Source of the DNA: Acinetobacter pittii ATCC 19004 = CIP 70.29
GTDB taxonomy: Bacteria > Pseudomonadota > Gammaproteobacteria > Pseudomonadales > Moraxellaceae
Assembly: GCF_000369045.1 (NCBI RefSeq)
Contig: NZ_KB849797.1
Span: 1-64,000 of the forward strand
DNA: 64,000 bases
Direction of reading: 5' to 3'
The translations under genes and the position numbers were made by a program. The notes beneath the pieces are model-generated. The model was not told the DNA's origin. It worked only from the letters and a program-made list of their open reading frames with translations, and made no database searches. This document shows positions 28,785 to 38,493 of this stretch, piece by piece; positions within the stretch are counted from its first letter, which is position 1; every line of letters starts with the position of its first letter.

Positions 28785-30035
28785 ATGCAGAAACATGATG
28801 CATTTGCAGCCTTACGCTACAGAGATTTCTCAATTGTTACGATTAATCAATTTTGCTTAACGTTAGCAATTTTGATTCAAGAAATTATTGTTGCTTATTC
28901 ACTTTATCAAATTACCAAAGATCCTCTAACTTTAGGCTTAATTGGATTAGCAGAAGCCATTCCATTTATTGCCCTATCGCTTTGGGGTGGCTATTTTGCA
29001 GATAGATTTAATAAACAGATTATTATGAAAATCTGTTTGTTTTTCTCGGTTCCTCTTCCTTTAGTGCTGTGGTAGCTGTTCCATCTGCATGGGTTAGGTC
29101 ATATCAGTGTAAATTTCCTTTCTTGGGGTATTTATGCTGTTATTTTTGGCTTAGGTACTATACGTGGGTTTTATAATCCCTCTGCAACGTCTTTAAAACC
29201 ATTTTTGATTCCTCGTGAACTGTATGCAAATGGTGCAACATGGACGACAATCGGTTGGCAAAGTGGTGTAATTATCGGGCCAATGCTTGGTGGTTTCATG
29301 CTTGCCTATTTAGGCCGAGAAACAAGTCTATTTAGTGTTGCGGTTTTACTTGGTATTTGTTTCATCTTAATTAACCTATTGCATAAGCGTACTTTTCCTA
29401 AAATTGAAACTGCTAATGTTTTAGAAAGTTTAGGAGATGGTTTCCGTTTTATCTGGAAAACTAAAATTGTTCTTTGGGCAATTTCTCTTGATTTAGCTTC
29501 TGTTTTATTTGGTGGAGTCATCGCATTATTACCAATTTTTGCAGAAGATATCTTAAAAGTCGGTCCAGAAGGACTGGGATATTTACGTGCGGCGCCATCT
29601 ATTGGAGCGCTCGTCACTATGATTGCTTTGACTCGCTTTCCACCAACTCAACATGCATGGCGTAACATGCTACTTGCTGTTGCAGGATTTGGTGTTTTCA
29701 CGATTCTTTTCGCGTTCTCAAATAACATGTGGTTATCACTATTTGCGTTGGCTATGACAGGCGCTTGTGACAGTATTTCAGTTGTGGTTAGACAAACCAT
29801 TTTGCAAATTTTTCCACCAGAAAATATGCGTGGTCGCGTTGCTGCTGTAAACGGAATGTTCGTTTCATCAAGTAATGAGCTTGGTGCATTTGAGTCAGGT
29901 TTAGCAGCCAAATATTTAGGAACAATTGCAGCCACTATTTTTGGGGGTTGTATGACACTTGCAGTGGTCACCTTCTGTTGGCTAAAAACCAATGATCTAT
30001 TTAAAGTCGATATTACCAAAAGCTCAGAAGACTAG
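28785..30035 (+). pseudogene. MFS transporter gene interrupted by one in-frame amber codon
   Basis: The reading frame from 28785 to 30035 would encode a 416-residue MFS exporter of the EntS/MFS_3 type, with 12 hydrophobic helices and the loop motif GGYFADRFNKQI after helix 2. A single TAG at 29073-29075 (codon 97, after ...PLPLVLW) interrupts it. The frame continues unchanged after the stop (LFHLHGLGHISVNFLSW and onward), showing membrane-protein sequence with no indel. The 5' part alone makes a 96-residue stub with two or three helices. Reinitiation at a TTG (29205) is possible on paper but would lack the N-terminal bundle. I infer a recent nonsense mutation, or a sequencing error. Confidence 0.88.
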
Positions 30036-30075
30036 TTAGACCATTTTATTAAAAGCATCTTCGGATGCTTTTATT

Positions 30076-30504
30076 TTAAATAAAACCTGTAATTACCCAA
30101 TAAATAAAAATATAACGCCCTGCTTTAGCAATCAAAACGATAATTAAAAAGCGCCAAAAATTTTCTTTGAATAAACCTGCAACTAAAGTAATTGGGTCAC
30201 CAATCACAGGTGTCCAACTTAGCAACAGCGAATAAAACCCATACTTATGATAAAAGCTTTGAGCTTGCTCTAAACGCTTTTCAGAAATAGGAAACCACTT
30301 TTTGTGTTTAAAGTGCTCTATTTTTAAACCAAGCCACCAGTTCACACACGAGCCCAGTACGTTTCCGAAAGTGGCGAAAGAAATTAGAAGAAAAGCAGAA
30401 TATTCTTTTTTTAATAATAAGGTGGCGAGTACAGCTTCTGATTGTAACGGTAATAATGTAGCCGCCCCAAACGCGCTCAAAAAAAGTAAAAAGTAACTTA
30501 GCAT
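30076..30504 (-). CDS. YqaA family (VTT/DedA-related) inner-membrane protein
   Basis: A 142-residue membrane protein with four to five hydrophobic helices. Features typical of the YqaA branch of the SNARE-associated/VTT superfamily are ATLLPLQSEAVLATLL at the N-terminus, GNVLGSCVNWWLG (about 48-60) and YGFYSLLLSWTPVIGDPITL (about 89-108). DedA-like proteins affect membrane potential and lipid transport, but no specific role is known for this branch. It is read towards the MFS pseudogene, with about 40 bp between the two 3' ends. Confidence 0.85.
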   Translation of the reverse strand: MLSYFLLFLSAFGAATLLPLQSEAVLATLLLKKEYSAFLLISFATFGNVLGSCVNWWLGLKIEHFKHKKWFPISEKRLEQAQSFYHKYGFYSLLLSWTPVIGDPITLVAGLFKENFWRFLIIVLIAKAGRYIFIYWVITGFI

Positions 30505-30557
30505 ATTAAATTAGACCAAATCACCTTTCACTTTATTCATTACGCGACCAATAAAAG

Positions 30558-31178
30558 TTAGATGACTTTAATTGATAGTGCTTTTTGTACCGCAGGACGT
30601 GCCGTCAAGCGAACAATATATTCTTGTACATAAGGATAATCCTCTAACTGAATACCTTGCCATTCATAGCGCAAAATCCAAGGTAAAATTGCCATATCAG
30701 CAATCGAGTATTCACCTGCAACAAACTTCTGGCCAATGAGCTGCTTATTCAGCACACCATATAAGCGCTTAGTCTCATTTACATAGCGGTCTATAGCGTA
30801 TGGAATTTTTTCTGGTGCAAAACGGTTAAAATGATGGTTCTGCCCTAGCATAGGCCCTAGCCCACCCATTTGCCACATGAGCCATTGTTCAACTTCAACT
30901 CGCTCTTGCTCATCAGTTGGATAAAATAATCCAGTTTTTCGACCTAGATATTGCAAGATCGCGCCTGATTCAAATATTGAAATTGGCTCACCACGAGGTC
31001 CATCTTGGTCAACAATTGCCGGAATTTTATTATTTGGAGAAATTCTCAGAAAGTCTGGTTGAAATTGATCATTTTCTAAAATATTGATTGGGTAAAGAGT
31101 GTAGTCCAGTCCCATTTCTTCTAAGGCAATTGTGATTTTATGTCCATTGGGAGTTCCCCAATAATATAGATCAATCAT
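30558..31178 (-). CDS. Glutathione S-transferase, YfcG/Nu-class-like
   Basis: A 206-residue GST with an N-terminal thioredoxin fold (TPNGHKITIALEEMGLDY, then PNNKIPAIVDQDG and FESGAILQYLGRK) and an all-helical C-terminal domain (EYSIADMAILPWILRYEW). The TPNGHK start and the GGLGPMLGQNHHF stretch are hallmarks of the Nu class (YfcG, YghU), which has disulfide-bond reductase activity with glutathione. Cytosolic. It follows no obvious operon partner; together with the YqaA gene and the MFS pseudogene it occupies the gap between infC and rpmI. Confidence 0.9.
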   Translation of the reverse strand: MIDLYYWGTPNGHKITIALEEMGLDYTLYPINILENDQFQPDFLRISPNNKIPAIVDQDGPRGEPISIFESGAILQYLGRKTGLFYPTDEQERVEVEQWLMWQMGGLGPMLGQNHHFNRFAPEKIPYAIDRYVNETKRLYGVLNKQLIGQKFVAGEYSIADMAILPWILRYEWQGIQLEDYPYVQEYIVRLTARPAVQKALSIKVI

Positions 31179-31370
31179 TCTATTTTCCTATTCATCGTTA
31201 TCATGACTGCGTCTTGCGTTATAGCATGTTTTAAGAGAGGCGATGAGATTTCCAACACTAAAAAATACATAAAATTCAAGAATTGAATTTCTTTTAAAAG
31301 ATATAGCAATTGTCTTAAATAAAACTGAACAGAGAAAATTAAATCATCTTTTTCATTATGATAAGGATAT

Positions 31371-31402
31371 AAAAAAGCACTGCTTTTGCAGTGCTTTTTT
31401 TG
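31371..31402. terminator. Terminator immediately after infC
   Basis: A 13-bp stem AAAAAAGCACTGC (31371-31383) / GCAGTGCTTTTTT (31388-31400) with a TTTT loop. It ends the thrS-infC transcript before the inserted GST gene. Confidence 0.9.
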
Positions 31403-31406
31403 AGTA

Positions 31407-31958
31407 TTACTTTTTCTTTTTAGGTCCAAGTAACATACCCATTTGACGGCCTTCCATTTTAGGTGCTTGTTCCACAACCCCAAACTCAGCAACATCAGCT
31501 TCAATTTTTTGTAATTGAGCTAAGCCAAGTTGTTGGTGAGCCATTTCACGACCACGGAAACGTAAAGTGATTTTCACTTTGTTTCCTTCTTCAAGGAATT
31601 TCAAAATAGCACGAAGCTTAACTTGATAATCACCAACATCAGTTGCAGGGCGCAGTTTGATTTCCTTCACTTGCACTTGATGCTGTTTTTTCTTCGCATC
31701 TTTTTGCTTCTGCTTAAGGTCAAACAAGTGCTTGTTGTAATCCATAATTTTACAAACAGGCGGCTCGGCGTTTGCAACGATCTCAACTAGGTCAAGATCT
31801 GCCTCTTCAGCAGCGCGCAGTGCTTCATTTAATGAAACAATTCCTTTTTGCTCACCGTCAGCACCAACGAGGCGTACTTCTTTTGCACGGATCTCGTCGT
31901 TAATTGCTGGACGGTTGCTTTTTGCACCTTGTTGTTGGTTACGGTCAGGCTGTTTAAT
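31407..31958 (-). CDS. infC: Translation initiation factor IF-3 with ATT start codon
   Basis: IF-3 of 183 residues (E. coli 180). An ATG-initiated reading begins only at 31745 (MDYNKHL) and would remove the N-terminal domain. The frame stays open upstream to an ATT at 31958-31956, giving an N-terminus read as [13 protein letters not shown] with [17 protein letters not shown] and the conserved [10 protein letters not shown] junction. GGAG lies 8 nt upstream of the ATT and overlaps the thrS stop region. Non-canonical AUU/AUC starts are a known feature of infC, allowing IF-3 to repress its own initiation. The C-terminal domain ends in a lysine run. thrS ends 5 nt upstream. Confidence 0.93.
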   Translation of the reverse strand: MKQPDRNQQQGAKSNRPAINDEIRAKEVRLVGADGEQKGIVSLNEALRAAEEADLDLVEIVANAEPPVCKIMDYNKHLFDLKQKQKDAKKKQHQVQVKEIKLRPATDVGDYQVKLRAILKFLEEGNKVKITLRFRGREMAHQQLGLAQLQKIEADVAEFGVVEQAPKMEGRQMGMLLGPKKKK

Positions 31959-31963
31959 CTTTC

Positions 31964-33886
31964 TTACTCCACAATATACCGGCCACGTTCGGCGACGGCA
32001 GACTTCACTAAGTCAATGAATGCATCTACTGACATAGTACCTAAATTTTTTCCTGAGCGGGTACGCACATTCACTGTACCTTCTTCAACTTCTCGATCAC
32101 CAAGAACTAATAGGTAAGGAATACGCTCTAGAGTACGCTCACGAATCTTAAATCCGATTTTTTCATTTCTCAAGTCAGAAATAGCACGAAGGCCATTTTC
32201 TTTGAGTTTTGCTACGACTTTCTCACAAGCTTCAGCTTGAGAGTCCGTAATATTCATGACACATGCTTGTAACGGCGACAACCAAGGTGGCATGAAACCA
32301 GCGTAGTGTTCAATTAGTATACCAATAAAACGCTCAAAACTGCCAAGAATTGCACGATGCAACATCACAGGCTGATCACGATCATTGTCTTCAGTCACAT
32401 AAGACGCATCTAAGCGTTCTGGCAAGTTGAAGTCACACTGAATAGTACCACACTGCCATACACGTCCGAGACAGTCTTTCAATGAGAATTCAATTTTCGG
32501 ACCGTAGAACGCGCCTTCACCAGGTTGTAATTCCCATTCAAGACCCGCTGCATCTAAAGCATCTGCTAAAGATTTTTCAGCCATATCCCAAAGTGCATCA
32601 TCACCCACACGTTTTTCTGGACGTGTAGAAAGTTTCATTTGCACTTCTTCAAAACCAAAATCTTTATAAACTTCTAAAGTCAGCTTAATAAAGTCAGCAA
32701 CTTCTTGACCGATCTGTTCTTTAGTACAGAAGATGTGCGCGTCATCTTGTGTAAAGCCACGTACACGCATAATGCCGTGTAAAGAACCTGATGGTTCGTT
32801 ACGATGACAAGAACCAAACTCTGCTAAACGAATCGGTAAATCACGGTAAGACTTCAAACCTTGGTTGAACACTTGCACGTGACATGGGCAGTTCATTGGC
32901 TTAACGGCATAGTTACGATTTTCAGAATGAGTCGTAAACATGTTGTCAGCATAGTTCGCCGCATGACCTGATTTTTCCCACAGTGTAAAATCTACAATTT
33001 GTGGTGTTTTAATCTCAAGGTAACCGTTGTCTTGCTGAACTTTACGCATGTATTGTTCAAGTACTTGGTAAATAGTCCAGCCATTTGGATGCCAGAACAC
33101 CATACCCGGTGCTTCTTCTTGCATATGGAACAAGTCTAAAGCTTTACCAATTTTACGATGGTCACGCTTTTCAGCTTCTTCGATACGTTTGATGTATGCA
33201 GCGAGCTGTTTTTTGTCTGCCCAAGCTGTACCATAAATACGTTGAAGCTGTTCGTTCTTCGCATCACCACGCCAGTATGCACCAGAGATTTTAGTGAGCT
33301 TGAACGATTTTAAGAATTTGGTATTCGGTACGTGTGGACCACGACACATATCCAAATAATCTTGATGGTAGTACAAGCCCATTTGTGTTTCTTCAGGCAT
33401 GTCTGCAATCAAGCGTAATTTATATTCTTCGCCACGCGCAGTAAATTCAGCAATAACTTCATCACGCGGTGTCATTTTTTTAACGACATCGTAATCTTGA
33501 TCGATGAGCTTTTTCATACGCTCTTCGATAGCTGCCATATCATCCAAGGTAAAAGGACGTGGCATCCAGATGTCGTAGTAAAAACCTTCTTCAATGACTG
33601 GACCAATCACCATCTTGGCTTCCGGGAAAAGCTGTTTAACAGCATGCCCTACAAGGTGTGCACAAGAATGGCGAATAATTTCAAGACCTTCCTCATCTTT
33701 TGGAGTGATAATTTGTAAGGTCGAATCTTCGGTAATTAAGTCACATGCATCAACTAAGCGATCATTTACACGGCCAGCAACAGTATTTTTTGCTAGACCA
33801 GGCCCAATACTTTGGGCAACTTCCATAACAGATACAGCGTGATCAAAACTCTTTTGATCGCCATTTGGCAATGTGATAATTGGCAT
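31964..33886 (-). CDS. thrS: Threonyl-tRNA synthetase
   Basis: A 640-residue class II synthetase (E. coli 642). It has an N-terminal TGS domain (about 1-62), an editing domain with [10 protein letters not shown] and the CRGPHVPNT region, then the catalytic core with [10 protein letters not shown] (zinc ligand), the motif 2 region [19 protein letters not shown] and motif 3 region [19 protein letters not shown], then the anticodon-binding domain. TTAAGGA precedes the ATG. It is followed after 5 bp by infC. Confidence 0.97.
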   Translation of the reverse strand: MPIITLPNGDQKSFDHAVSVMEVAQSIGPGLAKNTVAGRVNDRLVDACDLITEDSTLQIITPKDEEGLEIIRHSCAHLVGHAVKQLFPEAKMVIGPVIEEGFYYDIWMPRPFTLDDMAAIEERMKKLIDQDYDVVKKMTPRDEVIAEFTARGEEYKLRLIADMPEETQMGLYYHQDYLDMCRGPHVPNTKFLKSFKLTKISGAYWRGDAKNEQLQRIYGTAWADKKQLAAYIKRIEEAEKRDHRKIGKALDLFHMQEEAPGMVFWHPNGWTIYQVLEQYMRKVQQDNGYLEIKTPQIVDFTLWEKSGHAANYADNMFTTHSENRNYAVKPMNCPCHVQVFNQGLKSYRDLPIRLAEFGSCHRNEPSGSLHGIMRVRGFTQDDAHIFCTKEQIGQEVADFIKLTLEVYKDFGFEEVQMKLSTRPEKRVGDDALWDMAEKSLADALDAAGLEWELQPGEGAFYGPKIEFSLKDCLGRVWQCGTIQCDFNLPERLDASYVTEDNDRDQPVMLHRAILGSFERFIGILIEHYAGFMPPWLSPLQACVMNITDSQAEACEKVVAKLKENGLRAISDLRNEKIGFKIRERTLERIPYLLVLGDREVEEGTVNVRTRSGKNLGTMSVDAFIDLVKSAVAERGRYIVE

Positions 33887-33961
33887 AAAAAAATCCTTAA
33901 GGAGTGATGCCCTATACGAAGGAGCATTTCACCGCGAGATTATGATCGAGGCGAACCTCAA

Positions 33962-33990
33962 AATATAAAAACGGTGTAAATCAAAGTTAA
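33962..33990 (-). promoter_or_regulatory. Putative thrS promoter
   Basis: On the minus strand, TTAACT (33990-33985) and TATATT (33967-33962) are spaced by 17 nt, about 76 nt before the thrS ATG. The leader in between could house ThrRS autoregulation as in E. coli, but no tRNA-like fold was identified. Confidence 0.5.
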
Positions 33991-34277
33991 AAAACCTGAA
34001 AGATTTTACACTTGTTCAAGCAATGTGAAAACCTTTGAGTCCATAAAATCATAAATACATTTTGCTTATCGCGTAAACAGCAATAAATGACTTAAAAATA
34101 TATTGAGATGATTTTTAAACATGTTTAACACAAGTGGTTTAAGATGAAGAAAATAGCATTTCTGCTCATTTTTTGACTGGAGGGTATCGCCTTTAAGACT
34201 AAAGCATAGATGCTTTGATTGATATTACATCATATGTTCAAAGAATGAATTAAAAATAGAACACGGAGTTGTTTCAC
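33991..34277. other. AT-rich divergent intergenic region between thrS and the acyl-CoA synthetase
   Basis: Together with the thrS leader this makes a gap of almost 400 bp without a gene. No convincing ORF, repeat or terminator was seen. The last bases carry CGGAG as ribosome site for the ATG at 34278. Confidence 0.5.
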
Positions 34278-35915
34278 ATGGTTAGTGCTTATGATGAGTT
34301 ACCACGCACACCCGCAAACTTTGTTGCGTTATCACCTCTACGCTACCTAGAGCGTGCGGCTTATATTTACCCAGATCAAGCTTCAATTATTCATGGTAAG
34401 CGCCAAATTTCATGGAAAGAAACTTACCAACGTTGTTGCCAATTTGCATCTCAGCTCAAGCAACTGGGAATTGAGAAAAATGATACGGTATCTGTCTTAT
34501 TGCCAAATATTCCAGCCATGATTGAAGCACATTTTGCAGTTCCTATGGCGGGTGCGGTACTTAATACCCTCAATACACGTTTAGATGCAAAAACAATCGC
34601 TTTCATGTTGGAACATGCAGAAAGTAAAGTGCTGTTGGTTGATCCTGAATTTGTGAATTTGGCAAGAGAAGCCCTCTCACTTATTCCGAATCAGCACATT
34701 GTTGTGATTGATGTAGCTGATACGGAATACGAAGGTGAAAATCAGTTTTTGGGTTCCTTTGAATATGAAGAATGGATCGCTCAAGGCGACATTAACTTCT
34801 CTTGGCATTTACCAGAAGATGAATGGGATGCGATTAGCTTAAATTACACATCTGGAACTACAGGTAATCCTAAAGGTGTGGTCTATCATCATCGCGGGGC
34901 TTATCTTAATGCTGCAAGCAATATCTTGGCTTGTGGAATGAAACCGCGTGCTGTGTATTTATGGACACTCCCCCTCTTTCATTGTAATGGCTGGTGTTTT
35001 GCATGGAGCATAGCAGCAAGTGGTGGAACCAATATCTGTTTACGCAAAGTCGATCCCGAATTAGTCATGCAATTGATTGCAGCCCATAAAGTTGATTATT
35101 TCTGTGGTGCGCCTATTGTTCTTTCAATGATTCTTAACTTACCTAAAGAAAAACAAACCAGCTTTGCTCACCATGTTGAAGTCATGGTTGCTGGGGCAGC
35201 TCCCCCTGTTGCCATTATTGAAGGGATGCGAAACATGGGGATTAACGTAAACCATGTATATGGCTTAACAGAAACTTATGGGCCTTCTGCCCTATGTGCT
35301 TCGCAATCTGGATGGAATGAACTATCAATTGCTGAACAAGCCCAACTTCATTCCCGTCAAGGCGTACCCTACCCGTTACAAGACAGTATGCGTGTGTTAG
35401 ACCCCGAGACTATGGAACCTGTGCCTAATGATGGTCAAACCATGGGAGAAATCATGTTCCGTGGCAATATTGTCATGAAAGGCTATTTAAAGAACCCTAA
35501 AGCAACTCAAGAAGCCTTTGCTGGCGGATGGTTTCACACGGGCGACCTAGCCGTTTGCCACCCAGATGGTTATGCAAAAATTACTGATCGTTCGAAGGAC
35601 ATCATTATTTCAGGTGGAGAAAACATTTCATCTTTAGAAGTAGAAGATGTTTTGTATAAACACCCTGCTGTATTAACCGCTGCTGTAGTCGCTAAACCCG
35701 ATGCACGTTGGCAAGAAGTACCATGCGCGTTTATTGAATTAAAGATGGGCGCTACAGCAACACCTGAAGAAATTATTGCACACTGCCAAAAAGAATTAGC
35801 GCGCTTTAAAGTGCCTAAAGATGTGGTTATTACAGAAATTCCGAAAACATCGACAGGTAAATTACAGAAATTTATCTTGCGTGAATGGGCAAGAGAACGG
35901 GCTGAAAATGTATAA
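34278..35915 (+). CDS. AMP-forming acyl-CoA synthetase (fatty-acid--CoA ligase)
   Basis: A 545-residue ANL-superfamily ligase that activates a carboxylic acid as acyl-adenylate and then as CoA thioester. The AMP/phosphate loop is YTSGTTGNPKGVVYHH; the other motifs are YGLTETYGPS, GWFHTGDLAV and DRSKDIIISGGENISSLEVE, with the catalytic lysine in TSTGKLQK near the C-terminus. Sequence character is that of medium-chain fatty-acid or methylmercaptopropionate-type ligases (AlkK/DmdB group); the true substrate is undecided. The ATG at 34278 has GGAG at 9 nt; an upstream TTG is rejected. It is monocistronic with its own terminator. Confidence 0.9.
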   Translation: MVSAYDELPRTPANFVALSPLRYLERAAYIYPDQASIIHGKRQISWKETYQRCCQFASQLKQLGIEKNDTVSVLLPNIPAMIEAHFAVPMAGAVLNTLNTRLDAKTIAFMLEHAESKVLLVDPEFVNLAREALSLIPNQHIVVIDVADTEYEGENQFLGSFEYEEWIAQGDINFSWHLPEDEWDAISLNYTSGTTGNPKGVVYHHRGAYLNAASNILACGMKPRAVYLWTLPLFHCNGWCFAWSIAASGGTNICLRKVDPELVMQLIAAHKVDYFCGAPIVLSMILNLPKEKQTSFAHHVEVMVAGAAPPVAIIEGMRNMGINVNHVYGLTETYGPSALCASQSGWNELSIAEQAQLHSRQGVPYPLQDSMRVLDPETMEPVPNDGQTMGEIMFRGNIVMKGYLKNPKATQEAFAGGWFHTGDLAVCHPDGYAKITDRSKDIIISGGENISSLEVEDVLYKHPAVLTAAVVAKPDARWQEVPCAFIELKMGATATPEEIIAHCQKELARFKVPKDVVITEIPKTSTGKLQKFILREWARERAENV

Positions 35916-35919
35916 ATAA

Positions 35920-35950
35920 AAAAAGCGACGCCTTGAGCGTCGCTTTTTTA
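35920..35950. terminator. Bidirectional terminator after the acyl-CoA synthetase
   Basis: An 11-bp stem AAAAGCGACGC (35921-35931) / GCGTCGCTTTT (35937-35947) with a 5-nt loop, shared with the convergent darP. Confidence 0.9.
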
Positions 35951-35961
35951 TGGAAAAGCAT

Positions 35962-36498
35962 TTAGCCTTGATCAGACAATAAAGCAATTTGCTGTACATA
36001 GTTTACAAATTTACCTTTTGATGCCTCAAGCTCTGCCTCACTCACTTGTTGACTCTTATCACGGTTGATTCTCAACACATGCTGACGCAAGGTGTGCCGT
36101 TCCGAAGCATTATAAATTTTACTAAATTCATTAATTGCAGGGTCACCTTGTTCGATCATACGATCAACCCAACGCATCAATTGAGCCTGTTTTTTTGCGC
36201 CTTGCTGCGGAGTTAAATAAGACAAAATAACGGTCTCATCTTCATTACGCAATAATTTACCAATACGTTGAAACTGACGACGACGAGCTTCAAAAGAACT
36301 AATGTTCTGTACTTCCATTAACGCATCAATTAAACGTTCATCAACTGGGAGTTTTTGAATCTGTTTAACAGAAAGTTGTGCTAATTGCTCACCTAAAGCA
36401 GCCATACGTTGAACTGCTTTTTTCTGTTCTGTTTTACTTGCACGTCCTTCTAAAGAGCCAAAATCTTCTTCAGTATAACGTTGGGGACGACGTGCCAC
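35962..36498 (-). CDS. darP: DarP (YjgA), 50S ribosome assembly factor
   Basis: A 178-residue member of the DUF615/YjgA family, now known as DarP in E. coli, which binds late 50S precursors at the peptidyl transferase centre. Family features are QRMAALGEQLAQLSVKQIQK and ARRRQFQRIGKLLRNED (about 75-91). The protein is all-helical and highly charged, with normal length (E. coli 183). It is 2 nt after npr on the same strand and so probably in the rapZ-npr-darP operon. Confidence 0.9.
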   Translation of the reverse strand: MARRPQRYTEEDFGSLEGRASKTEQKKAVQRMAALGEQLAQLSVKQIQKLPVDERLIDALMEVQNISSFEARRRQFQRIGKLLRNEDETVILSYLTPQQGAKKQAQLMRWVDRMIEQGDPAINEFSKIYNASERHTLRQHVLRINRDKSQQVSEAELEASKGKFVNYVQQIALLSDQG

Positions 36499-36500
36499 GA

Positions 36501-36770
36501 TTAATCTGCCTCATAAAATTTTGCGGCGAATAACGCCTGTACTTCATTTAATGCCTGCTCTTCGTCGGTACCATCAATGACCAATCGTAAAGTAGTCCCT
36601 TTACCTGCACCTAACATCAGCAAAGACATAATATTTTTTGCATCTACTAAATGATCGCCTTTTCCAATTTGGATCGACGAACGAAATTTTGTAGTGACCT
36701 CTATCAGTTTTCCTGATGCACGAGCATGTAAACCGAGTTTATTAATTACATCAACAGTTGTGTCTATCAT
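36501..36770 (-). CDS. ptsO: NPr, HPr-like phosphocarrier of the nitrogen PTS
   Basis: An 89-residue HPr-family protein (E. coli NPr 90). The phosphorylated histidine is in [14 protein letters not shown], and the second signature [19 protein letters not shown] follows. With rapZ directly upstream and no sugar-PTS gene near, NPr of the PTS-Ntr cascade (PtsP-NPr-PtsN) is the assignment. The ATG at 36770 overlaps the rapZ TGA (ATGA), so they are coupled; the longer ORF start at 36812 lies inside rapZ. In A. baumannii, NPr is a reported interaction partner of GigB, encoded at 2.3 kb. Confidence 0.92.
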   Translation of the reverse strand: MIDTTVDVINKLGLHARASGKLIEVTTKFRSSIQIGKGDHLVDAKNIMSLLMLGAGKGTTLRLVIDGTDEEQALNEVQALFAAKFYEAD

Positions 36771-37618
36771 GACCAGTGCTTCATTTCTCTGTGTAAGACC
36801 TGAACAGACCATTCTGCCTCAAGTGCTTGTTTTAGTCTATCTACGATATAAACGGAACGATGTTGACCACCCGTACAACCAATAGAAATCGTCATATAGT
36901 GACGATGTCCTTCAGCAAATGCTGGAAGCCATTTTTTTAAGAAGTGAAGGATATCATCAAACATTTCGTTTGCTTGCGGACTTGCTTCTAAAAATAGTCT
37001 TACTGGCTCATCCAAACCAGAAAAACGTCTCAATTCTAAATCCCAATGCGGATTTGGTAAATGCCGTACATCAAAAACATAATCAGCATCTAAAGGAATG
37101 CCATGTTTATATCCAAATGACTGCAATATCACGATGAGCTTATCTGACTGCCCCAATTTAGACAGTAAAATATGCTTTAAATCATGAACACTTTTATCCG
37201 TTGTATCAATATGAACCGTAGCGCGGAACTGAATTGGCAGCAGTAACTGCTTTTCTTCATGAATACATTGCAACAGACTTTTAAAACGATTGGCTAATGG
37301 ATGCGGACGACGTGATGCACTAAAACGTGCGATCAAATCCTGATCTTGCGTAGTCAGATAAATCACATCAACTGTGCCATGTTTTTGTAGTTGCTCAAAA
37401 ACATGATCGAACTCTTGCATATCTGCACGAGTGCTTCGAACATCCACACCTAATGCCAACTGCTCTAGATTATTTTCATGATCTAGCTTTGCCACAATTT
37501 CGGGCAGCAATGCCAAAGGCAAATTATCAATACAGTAATAGCCCAAATCTTCTAACACTTGGAGAGCCGAAGATTTTCCTGAACCAGACTGTCCTGTCAC
37601 GATAAGTATACGCTTCAT
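36767..37618 (-). CDS. rapZ: RapZ, RNase adapter / nucleotide-binding protein
   Basis: A 283-residue RapZ/YvcJ protein (E. coli 284). It has an N-terminal P-loop ([20 protein letters not shown]) and the C-terminal ligand-binding domain with [19 protein letters not shown]. In E. coli RapZ recruits RNase E to the sRNA GlmZ and senses glucosamine-6-phosphate; whether an equivalent sRNA pair exists in Acinetobacter is unknown. The usual upstream genes rpoN, hpf and ptsN are not here, only npr downstream. Confidence 0.93.
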   Translation of the reverse strand: MKRILIVTGQSGSGKSSALQVLEDLGYYCIDNLPLALLPEIVAKLDHENNLEQLALGVDVRSTRADMQEFDHVFEQLQKHGTVDVIYLTTQDQDLIARFSASRRPHPLANRFKSLLQCIHEEKQLLLPIQFRATVHIDTTDKSVHDLKHILLSKLGQSDKLIVILQSFGYKHGIPLDADYVFDVRHLPNPHWDLELRRFSGLDEPVRLFLEASPQANEMFDDILHFLKKWLPAFAEGHRHYMTISIGCTGGQHRSVYIVDRLKQALEAEWSVQVLHREMKHWS

Positions 37619-37641
37619 GGCATGGCTGTCCTTTGATCTGT

Positions 37642-38490
37642 TTATTGGGGTGTAAAGGCAACTTCTAAGTTATCAATCAAACGAGTTGCACCCAATTTTG
37701 CCGCGATGAACAACACAATATCACGATCAAACTGAGTAGCAGGTAACAGATTTGACTGACGAGCTTCGACATAATCCACAACAAACCCATTATCTGTCAA
37801 CTGAGTTTTGATATCTTCTAAAACTTGTTGTAGATCTTTGCCTTGATGTAACTGCTGCTCAGCTTGCTTTAAACTTTGATAAATAACCGGAGCGACCTGA
37901 CGTTGCTCTGGACTTAAATAACCATTTCTTGAACTAAGAGCTAAGCCATCTGCTGCACGAACAATTGGCACACCAATTACTTCTAGCGGGATATTTAAAT
38001 CTTGTACAAACTGGCGAATCACTGCTAACTGTTGGTAATCTTTTTGACCAAAGAAAGCATAGTTAGGTTGCACAATATTAAAGAGTTTGGTGACCACCAA
38101 AGCTACGCCATCAAAATGACCTGGACGCGAGCTACCACATAAAGCATCAGTAATTTGGCTAACACTTATATTGGTTAAACGTGGCTGAGTACCGTACATT
38201 TGCTCAACTGATGGTGCAAAAATAATGTCACAACCAACATCGGCTAATAGACGACTATCTTGTTCTAAAGTACGAGGATAGTTATCAAAATCTTCACCCG
38301 GTCCAAATTGAGTTGGATTTACGAAGATACTAACAACCACAACATCACATAACTTTTTCGCTTCACGAACAAGTGTGAGATGTCCTTCATGTAGATTTCC
38401 CATGGTTGGGACAAAACCAATAATTTTACGCGCAGCTCTAGCAGGATTTAAAGAAGCTGCAAGACCTTGTATGGTGGTTTCTGTTTTCAT
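37642..38490 (-). CDS. panC: Pantothenate synthetase
   Basis: PanC condenses pantoate with beta-alanine using ATP to make pantothenate. The 282-residue enzyme has the ATP site [20 protein letters not shown], then [29 protein letters not shown] and the [12 protein letters not shown] signature. It lies 3 nt after panB in a panB-panC pair; length is as in E. coli (283). Confidence 0.97.
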   Translation of the reverse strand: MKTETTIQGLAASLNPARAARKIIGFVPTMGNLHEGHLTLVREAKKLCDVVVVSIFVNPTQFGPGEDFDNYPRTLEQDSRLLADVGCDIIFAPSVEQMYGTQPRLTNISVSQITDALCGSSRPGHFDGVALVVTKLFNIVQPNYAFFGQKDYQQLAVIRQFVQDLNIPLEVIGVPIVRAADGLALSSRNGYLSPEQRQVAPVIYQSLKQAEQQLHQGKDLQQVLEDIKTQLTDNGFVVDYVEARQSNLLPATQFDRDIVLFIAAKLGATRLIDNLEVAFTPQ

Positions 38491-38493
38491 GAA

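Noticed and set aside
29306..30019. Two minus-strand frames inside the MFS pseudogene
   Set aside because: Antisense shadows; the plus-strand frame shows clear MFS helices on both sides of the amber codon.
29205..30035. A separate 276-residue MFS gene starting at TTG 29205
   Set aside because: It is in the same frame as the upstream stub and coherent transporter sequence continues between them, so this is one gene with a nonsense codon.
31175..31504. Open frame across the infC terminator
   Set aside because: Runs through the end of infC in another frame and across a strong terminator; composition is noncoding.
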